DNA of 64,000 bases from Candidatus Heimdallarchaeota archaeon (GCA_018238155.1 JABCTZ010000001.1:1-64000); one strand, 5' to 3'. Counted from the stretch's first letter, positions 18,321-27,994 are shown. Translations and numbers: made by a program. Notes: generated by a model from the letters alone, not told the origin.

Positions 18321-20621
18321 TTAGACTTGCCCATTGTCAAATATTGACCAACCAAAGTCACTAATGATTTTTATTCTTGCTGTTGTAGCTGAACCTGCGC
18401 TATATTTTGCATTACCAGCACCAAAATTCACACCAGCTTGTAAAATTAATTGCGACCAACCAATTAGTAATGCATCGTAATTTGCTGTTGATATAGTTAT
18501 ACCATAGAACATTTGAAACATATTTGATACCATCGAAACGTTCCATTCACCCAGATTTTGATCAAAGCTAGTAGCACTTTGAAACATGCCTTGCATATTT
18601 GTTACCTTTGAAGTTTCCCAAGAACTGATGTTTTGATTAAAGCTAGAGGCTCTATAAAACATAAGCCTCATATTTGTTACACTCGAAGTATTCCAAGAAT
18701 CAATGTTTTGATTAAAGCTAATTGCATGAGTGAACATATTTTCCATATTTGTAACCTTTGAAGTTTCCCAAGAACTGATGTTCTGATTGAAGCTAGAGGC
18801 TTTATGAAACATGTTATTCATTTCTATTACTTGTGAAGTATTCCAAGAATCAATGCTTTGATTAAAGCTGGAAGCTTCTTTGAACATTTGAGACATGGAT
18901 GTTACTTTCGATGTATCCCATGAGTTGATGGGTTGGTTAAAGTTAGAAGCTTGGTAGAACATATTATACATTATTCTTACCTTTGATGTATCCCAAGAAT
19001 TGATAGGTTGGTTGAAGTTAGTTGCACTAGCGAACATCCAAGGCATACGTTCTACGTTCGACGTATTCCAAGAGCCAATTGGTTGATTAAAATTAGTTGC
19101 ATTATGGAACATTTCAATCATATTTGTTACTTTTGATGTATCCCAAGAATCAATTGGTTGGTTGAAGTTGGTTGCATAAGCGAATATCCAACTTATATGA
19201 ATTACGCTAGAAGTATCCCATGAGTTGATGGGTTGATCAAAGTTAGAAGCATTATAGAACATACTCTCCATAATTGTTACTTTCGCTGTATCCCAAGAAC
19301 CGATGGGTTGGTTGAAATTAGAAGCTTGATAGAACATACTCCCCATAATTGTTACTTTCGCTGTATCCCAAGAACCAATTGGTTGATTAAAATTAGAAGC
19401 AAAGTTGAATAACCCTTCCATGTTTGTTACTTTTGATGTGTTCCAAGAATCAATTGGTTGGTTAAAGCTTGTAGCAAAAGAGAACATACTACTGATGTCA
19501 GAGACAGCCAAAGTATTCCAAGAGCCAATTGGTTGATTAAAGCTAGAGGCATCACAGAACATATTGTTCATATCAGTTACTTTCGCTGTATTCCAAGAGC
19601 CAATTGGTTGATTAAAGCTAGACGCTCTATAGAACATATCATTCATATCAGTTACTTTCGCTGTATTCCAAGAACCAATTGGTTGATTAAAACTGGAAGC
19701 GTCTTTGAACATGCTACTCATATCCGTTACACTCGAAGTATCCAAAGAGTTTAGCGATTGATTGAAGCTAGAAGCAAGAGCAAGCATAGAACTCATATCT
19801 GTAATATTTGACGTGTCCCAATTCTCTAGATTTGTAATATTTTTAAGATTGCTACAACGATGAAATGCAGCTTGTAATGAAGTGGTATCATATAAGTTTA
19901 GAATGTCAGTAGTTGTGATTTGTAGATTTTCGCATCCAGAAAAATAACCATTTGAATTTCCAAGGCAAAGGTCACCCCAATATTCGATAGCAATTATTTT
20001 CAATCTATCCCCACTATCGGCAAATCGCCAACCATTGATTAACCCTGCGATTCTAATTGTATAAACGCCTTCGCTTGTATAATTATGCAATGTTTCAGGT
20101 TGATTCCAAATGGTGATTCTATCATTCGTTCCATCACCCCAATCAACAATGAAGTTATAATTTCCACTAGACTCTAATGGCAATTGAATTTGATTATAAG
20201 CACTCGACTCATCTGATATTTTTGTGCTATTCCATCTTGAAGTGAAGTTTCCACTCGAAATGTAAAATGAAACTGTTGTAGTTGCCACATTTCCTGTTGT
20301 GTCATTTACCCATGCCTGAATTCTATTTTGACCATAATCGAAATCGATATTTGTTTGGTTTTGATAACTATTATTAACACCATTCCAATCATACCAGATC
20401 TCATCAATAGTCATATCATCTGAAGCATTGATTTTTAGGTTCAATGTAGTAGAATAGTAGATGGTATCTTCTATTGGATCAATAATATTTATTGTTGGCG
20501 CAATCTCATCATGTTGACCAATATTTAAGAATTTTAAACTAACCATTAAAGCACTGATATAAATCAGAGCCAGAATTATTATCGTTATTATAATGCTAAT
20601 AACTTCTTTCTTCTTTGTCAA
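18321..20621 (-). CDS. BspA-like DUF285 repeat surface protein
   Basis: The protein has an N-terminal membrane anchor (about residues 8-30), an Ig-like domain (about 40-125: [26 protein letters not shown]), and a PKD-like segment containing [11 protein letters not shown] (about 165). Then come 18 repeats of exactly 25 residues of the type [21 protein letters not shown] (DUF285/BspA family), and a conserved closing block (LLIGWSQ ... [14 protein letters not shown]). Repeats of this family form surface solenoids used in adhesion. The start is TTG at 20621, with GGAG about 15 nt upstream, rather far. No C-terminal anchor is present, so attachment is by the N-terminal helix. It converges on the LVIVD gene. 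Confidence 0.9.
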   Translation of the reverse strand: MTKKKEVISIIITIIILALIYISALMVSLKFLNIGQHDEIAPTINIIDPIEDTIYYSTTLNLKINASDDMTIDEIWYDWNGVNNSYQNQTNIDFDYGQNRIQAWVNDTTGNVATTTVSFYISSGNFTSRWNSTKISDESSAYNQIQLPLESSGNYNFIVDWGDGTNDRITIWNQPETLHNYTSEGVYTIRIAGLINGWRFADSGDRLKIIAIEYWGDLCLGNSNGYFSGCENLQITTTDILNLYDTTSLQAAFHRCSNLKNITNLENWDTSNITDMSSMLALASSFNQSLNSLDTSSVTDMSSMFKDASSFNQPIGSWNTAKVTDMNDMFYRASSFNQPIGSWNTAKVTDMNNMFCDASSFNQPIGSWNTLAVSDISSMFSFATSFNQPIDSWNTSKVTNMEGLFNFASNFNQPIGSWDTAKVTIMGSMFYQASNFNQPIGSWDTAKVTIMESMFYNASNFDQPINSWDTSSVIHISWIFAYATNFNQPIDSWDTSKVTNMIEMFHNATNFNQPIGSWNTSNVERMPWMFASATNFNQPINSWDTSKVRIMYNMFYQASNFNQPINSWDTSKVTSMSQMFKEASSFNQSIDSWNTSQVIEMNNMFHKASSFNQNISSWETSKVTNMENMFTHAISFNQNIDSWNTSSVTNMRLMFYRASSFNQNISSWETSKVTNMQGMFQSATSFDQNLGEWNVSMVSNMFQMFYGITISTANYDALLIGWSQLILQAGVNFGAGNAKYSAGSATTARIKIISDFGWSIFDNGQV
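18510..19860 (-). repeat. 75-bp tandem repeat array coding the DUF285 solenoid
   Basis: Eighteen in-frame 75-bp units follow each other without interruption. Some neighbours are nearly identical (around 19250-19400 and around 19500-19690), with shared blocks such as TTTCGCTGTATCCCAAGAACC; others differ more. The mix suggests recent local duplication inside an older array. Confidence 0.85.
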
Positions 20622-20850
20622 AAAAATCTACTCTTTCTCCATAAATCTAGCATAATGATAATTTGTATATTTATTAAAGTATAGTGAGAATAGTTGCTAG
20701 AAAATTACTCTAATGAGAATAATAATAACTGCGATTACAGGTTTCACATTAATATAAGAAAAAAGAAATTGTTTTTCTAAAAAAACAACCCCATTTTAAG
20801 TAGATATCTTTCTTTTATAATTGAACTTCCTGATATGTAAGAAGTATTTT

Positions 20851-21258
20851 TCACTCTTCTTTATTGTTATTGACTTTTCGTAGAATCAATGCAATAGTAT
20901 AAGCAATCATGAATGAAGCTCCAACAATTAGAGAGAGAATTATTTGAACATAACTAACATCTGTGTAGATGATTGGACACAAAATCGAGAAGAGTGTCAA
21001 AATACTCCCTTCTAGTATTCCAAGGTATACATTGTACCACACATAAGCATCAACAAATGAAGCCCAAATACGAGCTACACCAAAGGAAATTGCTGCAATT
21101 CCCCACCCACTAGCAAAATAGAATGCATGATTAGGCATATCTGGGTAACTTAGTAATTTAGTCATTACATTGGGAAGAAAAATTAGCGTTAATCCAATTA
21201 CGACATCAACAATTCCGTTAATAAGTAAAACAATTTTAGCAAATTTCATTATAATCAT
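20851..21258 (-). CDS. Small four-helix membrane protein, unknown
   Basis: The 135-residue protein has four hydrophobic segments (about residues 5-28, 45-65, 72-95 and 103-125) with short loops and a charged C-terminus (RKVNNNKEE). The pattern resembles small integral membrane proteins with no known function. ATG 21258 is the most upstream start; ATG 21249 is also possible and no strong ribosome site separates them. It is divergent from the release-factor-like gene. Confidence 0.7.
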   Translation of the reverse strand: MIIMKFAKIVLLINGIVDVVIGLTLIFLPNVMTKLLSYPDMPNHAFYFASGWGIAAISFGVARIWASFVDAYVWYNVYLGILEGSILTLFSILCPIIYTDVSYVQIILSLIVGASFMIAYTIALILRKVNNNKEE

Positions 21259-21344
21259 TCAAGACAAGTTATTAATCTCTATAAATATTACGAATATCCT
21301 ATTATCAATCAAATGTGTAAGGAAGAAAGAAGGAGCAACCATTT

Positions 21345-22103
21345 TTGACAAAAAGACGAAAGAAATCTCGCAAAAAACGAGGATATCCAGTAGCAATTCT
21401 GATTGGATTTGAATCGAAAGAAGCAGTTCTTTGGCAGATTTTCAGTGAAATGGTGAAGCCTCTCGAGACAATTGCTCTGAGTAAGCAAATAGAACAATTA
21501 GCTGATAATGAGCTCTATAACTTCCATGAAGCAATAATTGATAAAATACGGTTCCACATCAAAGAAGGTCTTAGGAGTGTCATAATTGCTCAACCGAGAA
21601 ATAGTCTATATTCTGTGAAATTCAAAAAGCATATTCAGAAGCATCACAAATGGTTATCCCAAGAGACAAGTTCATCTTTTCTAATGATTGGAACAATAGA
21701 TGGTTGTGCTAAAAATGTGGAAGATGTTTCAGAATTATTTCAAACAGAAACATTTCAAGAGATTGTTAGTGAAACCACAACAAAAGAAGCGAGTAATATT
21801 ATTGAGGAATTAGAAGAACGTCTTGGCAAAGTAACTCAAGGAGAAGTAGTGCTATACTCTCTTCAAGAAATTGAGGAATTATCTTATGGACAATGGAAAT
21901 ATGGGAAACGACAACCTGATTATATCATGCTTACTACTAATTTTCTAAAAAAGAATAAACAAAAACAACGTTTACATCGCCTCTTACAAATACTCGAAAA
22001 TAAAAAAGTGAAGACAAAAATTATTGATGCTGAAACTGCTGCTGGTGAACGGATAAATCAATTTGGTGGGTTGATCTGCTTTACAAAAACCAGTGATATT
22101 TAG
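21345..22103 (+). CDS. aRF1/eRF1 domain 2-3 paralogue (Vms1-like), no GGQ domain visible
   Basis: The start is TTG at 21345, with AAGGAG 9 nt upstream. After a very basic tail (KRRKKSRKKRG) the fold matches the central domain of the release-factor superfamily (YPVAILIGFESKEAVLWQIF). The last 100 residues match domain 3: VLYSLQEIEELSYGQ, DYIMLTTNFL and the ending GERINQFGGLICFTKT, comparable with the GxxxxxxGGIAAILRY end of aRF1/Pelota. I see neither an N-terminal stop-codon-reading domain nor a GGQ motif in this frame. It may bind ribosomes in rescue or quality control; that is inference from the family. Confidence 0.72.
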   Translation: MTKRRKKSRKKRGYPVAILIGFESKEAVLWQIFSEMVKPLETIALSKQIEQLADNELYNFHEAIIDKIRFHIKEGLRSVIIAQPRNSLYSVKFKKHIQKHHKWLSQETSSSFLMIGTIDGCAKNVEDVSELFQTETFQEIVSETTTKEASNIIEELEERLGKVTQGEVVLYSLQEIEELSYGQWKYGKRQPDYIMLTTNFLKKNKQKQRLHRLLQILENKKVKTKIIDAETAAGERINQFGGLICFTKTSDI

Positions 22104-22170
22104 TAGTATAAAACTAAGAGATATTGTATAGATTGAACGTAAAGCAATTGAAACAAAAAATCAGAATAAA

Positions 22171-22374
22171 TTATTTTTTGGTAGCAATAATTTTAGCGAC
22201 CCGCCCAATCTTCCCAGAAGTGAGTCTTACTTTAATCCCTCGAGGGTGTTGGGGTGAATTTGTCAATATGTCCTTGACTATTCCTTTGGTTAATTTTCCA
22301 GAGCGCTGATTGTATTTTTCAATTACTCGCACTTCTGATCCTATTTTGATGTCCTTGCGAATTGTACCTTTCAT
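22171..22374 (-). CDS. YwbE-like protein (DUF2196)
   Basis: The 67 residues match the small YwbE family along their full length: RKDIKIGSEVRVIEKYNQRSGKL and GIVKDILTNSPQHPRGIKVRL are near-diagnostic. The family is found in bacteria and archaea and is thought to be a small beta-barrel nucleic-acid-binding protein, but its function is not established. ATG 22374 is the only sensible start. It converges on the release-factor-like gene. Confidence 0.88.
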   Translation of the reverse strand: MKGTIRKDIKIGSEVRVIEKYNQRSGKLTKGIVKDILTNSPQHPRGIKVRLTSGKIGRVAKIIATKK

Positions 22375-22675
22375 AAAACACTAAACCCATTGGATCTGTT
22401 GATAAATATTGTTATTGTGAAATTTCGGTCCATTATGATATTTTGTAATTCAGACAAGAAGTATCACTAAATCAGTTCTGGATCTAAAAGAAGAGTGTTT
22501 TTGAACATTAGGAATTCATATATAGACATTCAAGGAAACGTGAGGAATAACTAGCTCTGGTAGTCAAGTGATATTGCCAAGAAATGCATTTAACTTTGAA
22601 ATTAAATACGAAAATACCTCAATAGTAAACTATTACTATTAATTATCAAATGAAGATAATTCTGATGGGAATTGA
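22375..22675. other. Intergenic, no gene seen
   Basis: This stretch holds no open frame of note, no tRNA-like structure and no clear repeat. It presumably contains the divergent promoters of the YwbE gene and the small gene at 22676. Confidence 0.5.
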
Positions 22676-22963
22676 ATGAATAATAATGCTGAAGAAATCG
22701 AAAAGCAAGTTCTTTCTCTTGTTCAACAACAGAATAAGGTTAAAATAAATTGGATAGCAAGCATCGTCCTTCTTACAGAGGACGAAATTGTTGATTTAGC
22801 CTCACGTCTCCATATTGAAATTGAAGGAGAGTATCTAATTACTCCTAAGAACAAGAAAGGCGAAGCTAAAAAGAAGACTTTGACTAAAGAAGAGTATGAT
22901 CAATTGTATCCGAAACCTGCACCAACTTTTTGTGATGCAAAAGTATCTAGGTATAAGAAATAA
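22676..22963 (+). CDS. Small winged-helix-like protein, unknown
   Basis: A 95-residue acidic-then-basic protein. The first half (EEIEKQVLSLVQQQNKVKINWIASIVLLTEDEIVDLASRL then IEGEYLITPK) looks like a winged-helix domain with three helices and a beta wing. The end is Lys-rich and carries one Cys. No family is recognised. GGGA lies upstream of ATG 22676. A PCI-type or regulator-type wing is possible. Confidence 0.65.
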   Translation: MNNNAEEIEKQVLSLVQQQNKVKINWIASIVLLTEDEIVDLASRLHIEIEGEYLITPKNKKGEAKKKTLTKEEYDQLYPKPAPTFCDAKVSRYKK

Positions 22964-23143
22964 AAAACACAGTAGATTATTCCATCTTAAATACTAACTA
23001 TAATTTTGAGCTACGATCTGTTGTTGCATACTGCAATTACATGTTAGAGGAAGATAATTAATGCTAATATTAAATGTTGATACCAAGAGATATATTAAAA
23101 GATAATAAATCCTTAAAGTGGATATTGCCGGAGAAAAAAAAGG

Positions 23144-25222
23144 ATGTCTATTCCCGAGATTTGGCCAAAGGAGTTATTATTTCATTATTCACGTCTAAGT
23201 GAGAGCCTTCGAGAAGAGTTTCTTGAGAAGGTAAAGAATACAACACCAGAGCGAGAAGATAATCTAAGACGATTTTTATTAGCAATGCACTCTATTGAGG
23301 ATCAACTCGATAATTACCGAGAAAATCCTGAATTCATTTATTTTGTTCTTCATGGATTATTTTATGAGGGGAAGAATGAAAAGATAATCTCAATTTGTTC
23401 AAATTATCCTCAACACCCTGGACTTTTAAATTTGAAAGTTAATGCTCTTATTCAGAGTAGGAAATTTGATGAGATTCCAGAATTATTAATACGAAATGAG
23501 GAGCTATCTCGAGATACTGACCCTGTTCTTCTTATCTCTACTTTAGCAAATGATGTTCTTTTCAGTTATTATAGCCAATCTTTTGATGATGTTCCATTAA
23601 AAATTTTGAAATTGAAGGAGGAATATATCAAACAAAAAGAAATTGCTTCTGCAGATACATTTCTCCAAATTTTTTTACTTCAAGAATATATTCATGGAAT
23701 TTCAGTTAATATCGCAATAAACCGTAGAAAAGGAGACTTGTTAAAAGGATCTGAAATAGGAAAAGATCTAATAGATCAAGCAAAAGAATTCAATAATAGG
23801 TTTTTGTTAAACAGGCTTCTGAATAATACTGCTCTTTGTTTAATTGAAATTGGACGCTTAAAGGAAGGTTTAGCTTACCTTGAAGAAGCGTTTGAGTTTT
23901 CAAGAATACTTGCTAATGAAATTCGGATTGCTTCTTTTGCAAATAATATTGGTTTTATCTACAGGCAATTGGGTTATTTGGATTTTGCTTTAAGATATTT
24001 CGAAATTGCTTCAGATTATGCGAAGCGTTCAAACAATTCCTCACACATTATTGTGGCAACAGATACCAATATAGCACATATTTTACTCGCTTCCGGTCAA
24101 ACAGAACTTGCTCTTACTATGTCTGAAGAAGCACTTCAAGTTATTAAAGAAAGTCAAACATCTATTCCTCCTCGTATCTGTATTGATCTCAAACTTTGCC
24201 GTGCAGATATCTTTGAAACATTGGATAAATATACCGAAGCAACAGATGAACTAGATTTTGCTCTCGCAGAAATAGCTGAAGCAAAACTAACAGCAGAAGT
24301 AGCTAAAGTAAATCTAAGAAAAGCTCATATTGCAGCTCGTCAATCAAATCTAGGTGATGCAAGTAAACTTCTAGAACAAACCCTAGAAATAGCTCTCGAG
24401 AAGAATCTTTTTGAAATCATCATTAATACCAAGTTACAACTTGCTGAGATTGACCTTATCAAGCATAGAATTACAGGACAAGAGCTCCTCCTAAGTTTTG
24501 CTCTAGAAAAAATAGAAGATACAAAACAATTGTGTTTAGAACAAGAATACAAGCTAGTTTTGATTGATGTTTACATTCTTCAAGGACTATTATTATCTTT
24601 AGCGAAAAAACGAAAACAAGGGGTGAAAATTCTAGAACAAGCTATCGAACTCTCTAAAGAGATTAACCTCCCTGAAAAAGAAGAAGAGGCTAAAAAACAA
24701 CTGAAAGAGATAAAAAGTGAAGACAAGCATTTACTTGTTAAAATTTTCACTCGCATGACAAAATCTATTCGTTCTACATTCACTCTCGAGAGTCTTTCTA
24801 AACCAAAAGTAATTGAAACAAAGTTGAAAGCACTTTATATCATTTCTAAACAGATCGGTCTTCCCATTTATGAGAAATATTTTGATGAAGATTTGAAAAT
24901 TGATGCAAACTTGCTCTCAGGTTTGCTAACTGCAATACGAACGATGGGCGAAACACTTCTGGATTCAAAAGAAGGTGGTTTGAAACTTATTGACCATGGA
25001 GATGTAGCTATAATGCTTGAAACTCTAGAAGAATTGGTTTTTGCACTTGTCTTATCTCAAGAGAGTTACTTAATACGAGAAAAACTACGTAATTTTGCTG
25101 AAAACTATTTAGAGAGTGAATTTGCATTCAAAGAAGTAGATGGTTTTGTCATAAAAGATGACAAAGAAATAGCCTCAATTGATGAAATTGTTTCAAAGAA
25201 TTTTCAAGAATTACTTAGCTAA
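23144..25222 (+). CDS. TPR-repeat protein
   Basis: The 692-residue all-helical protein has TPR-like repeats from about residue 60 to 510. The clearest are RLLNNTALCLIEIGRLKEGLAYLEEAFEFS, then FANNIGFIYRQLGYLDFALRYFEIA, each about 40 residues apart. The last 150 residues form a different helical/alpha-beta domain (LKALYIISKQIGLPIYEKYFDED) that resembles small-GTPase-associated longin or roadblock-like regions only vaguely; I would not assign it. It is probably a scaffold for protein contacts. ATG 23144 has an A-rich AAGG directly in front. Confidence 0.8.
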   Translation: MSIPEIWPKELLFHYSRLSESLREEFLEKVKNTTPEREDNLRRFLLAMHSIEDQLDNYRENPEFIYFVLHGLFYEGKNEKIISICSNYPQHPGLLNLKVNALIQSRKFDEIPELLIRNEELSRDTDPVLLISTLANDVLFSYYSQSFDDVPLKILKLKEEYIKQKEIASADTFLQIFLLQEYIHGISVNIAINRRKGDLLKGSEIGKDLIDQAKEFNNRFLLNRLLNNTALCLIEIGRLKEGLAYLEEAFEFSRILANEIRIASFANNIGFIYRQLGYLDFALRYFEIASDYAKRSNNSSHIIVATDTNIAHILLASGQTELALTMSEEALQVIKESQTSIPPRICIDLKLCRADIFETLDKYTEATDELDFALAEIAEAKLTAEVAKVNLRKAHIAARQSNLGDASKLLEQTLEIALEKNLFEIIINTKLQLAEIDLIKHRITGQELLLSFALEKIEDTKQLCLEQEYKLVLIDVYILQGLLLSLAKKRKQGVKILEQAIELSKEINLPEKEEEAKKQLKEIKSEDKHLLVKIFTRMTKSIRSTFTLESLSKPKVIETKLKALYIISKQIGLPIYEKYFDEDLKIDANLLSGLLTAIRTMGETLLDSKEGGLKLIDHGDVAIMLETLEELVFALVLSQESYLIREKLRNFAENYLESEFAFKEVDGFVIKDDKEIASIDEIVSKNFQELLS

Positions 25223-25278
25223 TATAAAAACACCCTTATTGAAAGAATTTATTAAAAACAAGCATCTTATCCTTTCCA

Positions 25279-25485
25279 ATGAAACTATATGATGAATTTG
25301 AAGAAAGAGGATATAAAGTTCAAGCATTTTTACCTACAAATTCTTCAGAAAAAGATTGGATTGTTAAAGTTTTTATCAAAGAAATTAAAATACCTATGAA
25401 TATAGAACCAAGATTTGGAGTGGATTCTAATGATTTACGAGCTCTTGAAGAGGAAACTGCGAAACTCATGGAATCACTGCCTTGA
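25279..25485 (+). CDS. Small conserved-looking protein, unknown
   Basis: A 68-residue alpha/beta protein, charged, with no membrane segment. It follows the TPR gene by 56 nt and may belong to the same transcript. The composition and the codon pattern look genuinely coding, and the gene converges neatly on its neighbour with a hairpin between. No family is recognised. Confidence 0.6.
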   Translation: MKLYDEFEERGYKVQAFLPTNSSEKDWIVKVFIKEIKIPMNIEPRFGVDSNDLRALEEETAKLMESLP

Positions 25486-25506
25486 TTGAAAAATCAAAAA
25501 ATCAAG
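25481..25506. terminator. Hairpin shared by convergent gene ends
   Basis: CTTGATT (25481-25487) and AATCAAG (25500-25506) pair across a 12-nt A-rich loop. The stem overlaps both stop codons, so it could end transcription from either side. Confidence 0.4.
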
Positions 25507-25828
25507 TATGATTAGTTTCTTTCGATTCAGTTTTGTAAGGTTTTGCAACAGTAGCAATGCCAGTTTCTGTTTCCTCCAGAACCCAGTTGAGTATTTTTCC
25601 TAATTTATCAATAGTAATCTTTCCATCAAGTCGATGGTTTTTGTCATACATTGAGAAACCATCCTCATCAAAATGATAACTAAAAATTATGTTCAAATTA
25701 TCCTCTATTTGTTCTTGAGAAATTATCTTTATATCTTCAAATTCACAGCGAGGTCTTAGAGGATTGCCCCAGCCTGTTTCTTTATGAATGAGATCAAGAA
25801 TTATTTTTTCTATTTCTTCGAGTGTAAT
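25502..25828 (-). CDS. Small unknown protein with apparent ATT start
   Basis: A TTG at 25696 would give only 64 residues, but the same frame continues upstream without a stop to 25831. It encodes a clearly protein-like segment (TLEEIEKIILDLIHKETGWG, then PLRPRCEFEDIKII). No ATG, GTG or TTG exists in that extension. An ATT at 25828 is preceded by GAGGA with 7 nt spacing, so I take ATT as the start (108 residues). The alternative is an ATG at 25836 in another frame plus a frameshift. The protein is acidic and alpha/beta, with no recognised family. Confidence 0.6.
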   Translation of the reverse strand: MTLEEIEKIILDLIHKETGWGNPLRPRCEFEDIKIISQEQIEDNLNIIFSYHFDEDGFSMYDKNHRLDGKITIDKLGKILNWVLEETETGIATVAKPYKTESKETNHT

Positions 25829-25990
25829 GTTTCATTCCTCATATTCTCTTATTGCTCCTCTCTTATAAAATTCTAATTGAAAGAAGTTTCAAAAGACGTT
25901 TTTTTTATTACAAAAACTTCTATTCATCTCAGAAAGTAAAGAGAGTGTTTAGAATTTTAAGTTAAATAAATTTACATCGAGGTTTAAAAG

Positions 25991-26375
25991 ATGAAAACTC
26001 TTCAGAGTACAGTTTAATCTTGATATCATAGGGGCTTTTTATCTACAAATCAATCGGCTTGGAGAATCCTTTGGATTCGCAGCTGATACAGGTATTTGGT
26101 TTTTAGGTGATGCAAGTGTAGAAAAGATACTAAACTTTACTGCAGTAGCTGACACAACAGGAGAATATTTTTTATTGGTGGGAAATGGTGGAACCGGCAT
26201 AGCTGCAACTTACGTACTTAACTTTAGCTCGTTAGAAGAAGACTTGGATTGGTGGTGGTATGTTGTAATAGGTTGTGGAGATTTGGTTGCCTTAATTATA
26301 AATATGGTAATTATTTCGCCACTTGTGAAAGGTAAGAAAAAGAAATCCAAAAAGAAATCGAAGAAAAAGAAGTAA
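25991..26375 (+). pseudogene. Remnant of a secreted, membrane-anchored beta-sandwich protein
   Basis: From 25995 the frame is open and reads as a beta-rich outside domain (LDIIGAFYLQINRLGESFGF, FAADTGIWFLGD, TGEYFLLVGNGGTGIAATYV), a membrane helix (WWWYVVIGCGDLVALIINMVII) and a Lys-rich tail (KGKKKKSKKKSKKKK). There is no start codon in that frame before a TTG at 26175. An ATG at 25991 with GAGGT 8 nt upstream lies in another frame and stops after 8 codons. So the gene has lost its 5' part and signal peptide, or carries a frameshift near its start. Confidence 0.6.
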
Positions 26376-26392
26376 AAATAACTTCCAACTAT

Positions 26393-26956
26393 TTATTCCT
26401 TAGTAGCTATAAGAATAAACGTTGCTTTATTTGGTCTCATCCAACGAGTGGAAAAACCAACTTTTTCACACATAGCAGATAGTTGTTTGGGGGAAAGAAA
26501 TTTGCTTTTGAATCTTAGAAACGCTTCTCCAATTATGAGAAAGATGTTCCAGAAATATTTCTTGTCAAATTCTCTGATAATGAGTTCGCCTTTTGGTGCT
26601 AACATTCTGTAGCATTCCTCTAAAGTCTGTTGCTGTTTTTGGATATGATGCAATGAATCGTTTAGGAAAATCTGATTTATAGCATTTGATTTGAATGGTG
26701 AATTTTCACTTACAGCTTGGATTAGTGGAAGTATCTTTGTATTCTTTTGTGCTTGTTGTAGCATTTCATACGAGTAATCTAAAACAAAGCAATCTTTAAC
26801 ATACTCTGACAATTGGAATGCAACTCTACCCGTTCCACCACCCAAATCGATGAGTAATCCATCTGATTTTAATGGTAAATATTCGTTAATTTCATCCAAA
26901 TCAAAAGGACCCACCAATTTATCATAACTATTTGCAACTCGGTTAAAAATATTCAA
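26393..26956 (-). CDS. SAM-dependent methyltransferase (UbiE/type 11 class)
   Basis: Motif I is GLLIDLGGGTGRVAFQLSE (about residue 33) and motif II is CFVLDYSYEML. The post-I acidic residue and the LNDSLHHI / LAPKGELIIREFD elements fit small class I methyltransferases that act on lipids or small molecules. At 187 residues it is a minimal single-domain form. The start MNIFNRVANSYDKLVGPFD is typical for the family. The neighbours do not identify the substrate. Confidence 0.85.
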   Translation of the reverse strand: MNIFNRVANSYDKLVGPFDLDEINEYLPLKSDGLLIDLGGGTGRVAFQLSEYVKDCFVLDYSYEMLQQAQKNTKILPLIQAVSENSPFKSNAINQIFLNDSLHHIQKQQQTLEECYRMLAPKGELIIREFDKKYFWNIFLIIGEAFLRFKSKFLSPKQLSAMCEKVGFSTRWMRPNKATFILIATKE

Positions 26957-27235
26957 ATATTCACGACCTTAATCAGTTATTTACTATTCTTTCTTACTAT
27001 TTGATAGAGAGATATCATTCGAATGGTTGAAATAAAACCTTTCTTCTTTAATTCTAAAGAATCTTTATTCAAAATCTGAATATTCTAACGTTGAGTTTTC
27101 AGTTAAAATATTTGGTTAATTTGAGTGTATAACCAAAACATGTCATTTATATTCCTCTCTTTTCTGAATAAATGTTTTTAACATTAGACATCCTTTTCTA
27201 TCCTACTGAAAAGTATTTTGTGGATGTTTTCATTA

Positions 27236-27994
27236 ATGCGAGCAGCTTTAGTAGTAACTCGACCTGGGAAGTATCCTGAGAAAAACCTAACTGAAATTTT
27301 AGATTACATTCATGAAGCTTCTAGGATGAATGCTGATTTAGTTTTATTCGCTGAAGCAGTTTACACTGGTTTGATAAATACAGGTGACATTCAAAATGAT
27401 TTATCTTTGTTTGTTCCAATTCCTGGAGATGTATCTCAACAAATTTCTTCCACTGCTAGACAAAATAAGATATATGTAGGATTAGGACTTTTTGAACGGG
27501 AAAATGAAAAATATTATGATAGTGCTATTCTTGTTGATAAAACAGGTAAAATTATTCTAAAATATCGCCGGAACTCTGTAGGATGGCATTCCCCTCAAGC
27601 AAATCCTTCTGTTTATTGCCAATCTAATATTATTCCATCTGTTGAAACAGCTTTTGGGAGAATGGCTTTTATAATTTGTGGTGACCTCTTTGAGAATAGA
27701 ATGCTAGAGCAAGTAAAGCGATTAGAACTAGACTATTTACTTTTCCCTCTTGCAAGGTCATTTGATACATCCCAAAAGTTCACTCAAGAGCAATGGGATG
27801 AAGAAATAGAAGATGGATATTTACCTCGTTTTAGAGATCTTCAAGTGCCTACATTAATGGTAAACTACTATTCACCTGAACTTTCAGATAGCAACTGGGT
27901 AACAATTGGTGGTGCATGCGCTATCTCATCAACAGGTGAAATAATAGCAAGTTATCCTATCGCTAAAGAAGGGTTGTTTCTAATTGACATCTAA
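27236..27994 (+). CDS. Carbon-nitrogen hydrolase (nitrilase superfamily)
   Basis: The Glu-Lys-Cys triad is visible: Glu in LVLFAEAVYTG (near residue 40), Lys in IILKYRRNS (near 110) and Cys in AFIICGDLFEN (near 146). Usual substrates of this superfamily are amides, N-carbamoyl compounds or nitriles; the specific one cannot be told. The length (about 252 residues) is normal. I chose ATG 27236 because family members begin with a strand like RAALVV; TTG 27218 or ATG 27224 would add 4-6 residues. It has no signal peptide and so is cytoplasmic. It is a single gene with no obvious operon. Confidence 0.85.
   Translation: MRAALVVTRPGKYPEKNLTEILDYIHEASRMNADLVLFAEAVYTGLINTGDIQNDLSLFVPIPGDVSQQISSTARQNKIYVGLGLFERENEKYYDSAILVDKTGKIILKYRRNSVGWHSPQANPSVYCQSNIIPSVETAFGRMAFIICGDLFENRMLEQVKRLELDYLLFPLARSFDTSQKFTQEQWDEEIEDGYLPRFRDLQVPTLMVNYYSPELSDSNWVTIGGACAISSTGEIIASYPIAKEGLFLIDI

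Noticed and set aside
19458-19754. Plus-strand frame with internal repeats (RANWLIKAR)
   Set aside because: The repeats are the antisense reading of the DUF285 array, not a gene.
18510-19860. CRISPR-like regular spacing
   Set aside because: The 75-bp period is in-frame coding repeat without spacer/repeat alternation, and no cas gene is nearby.
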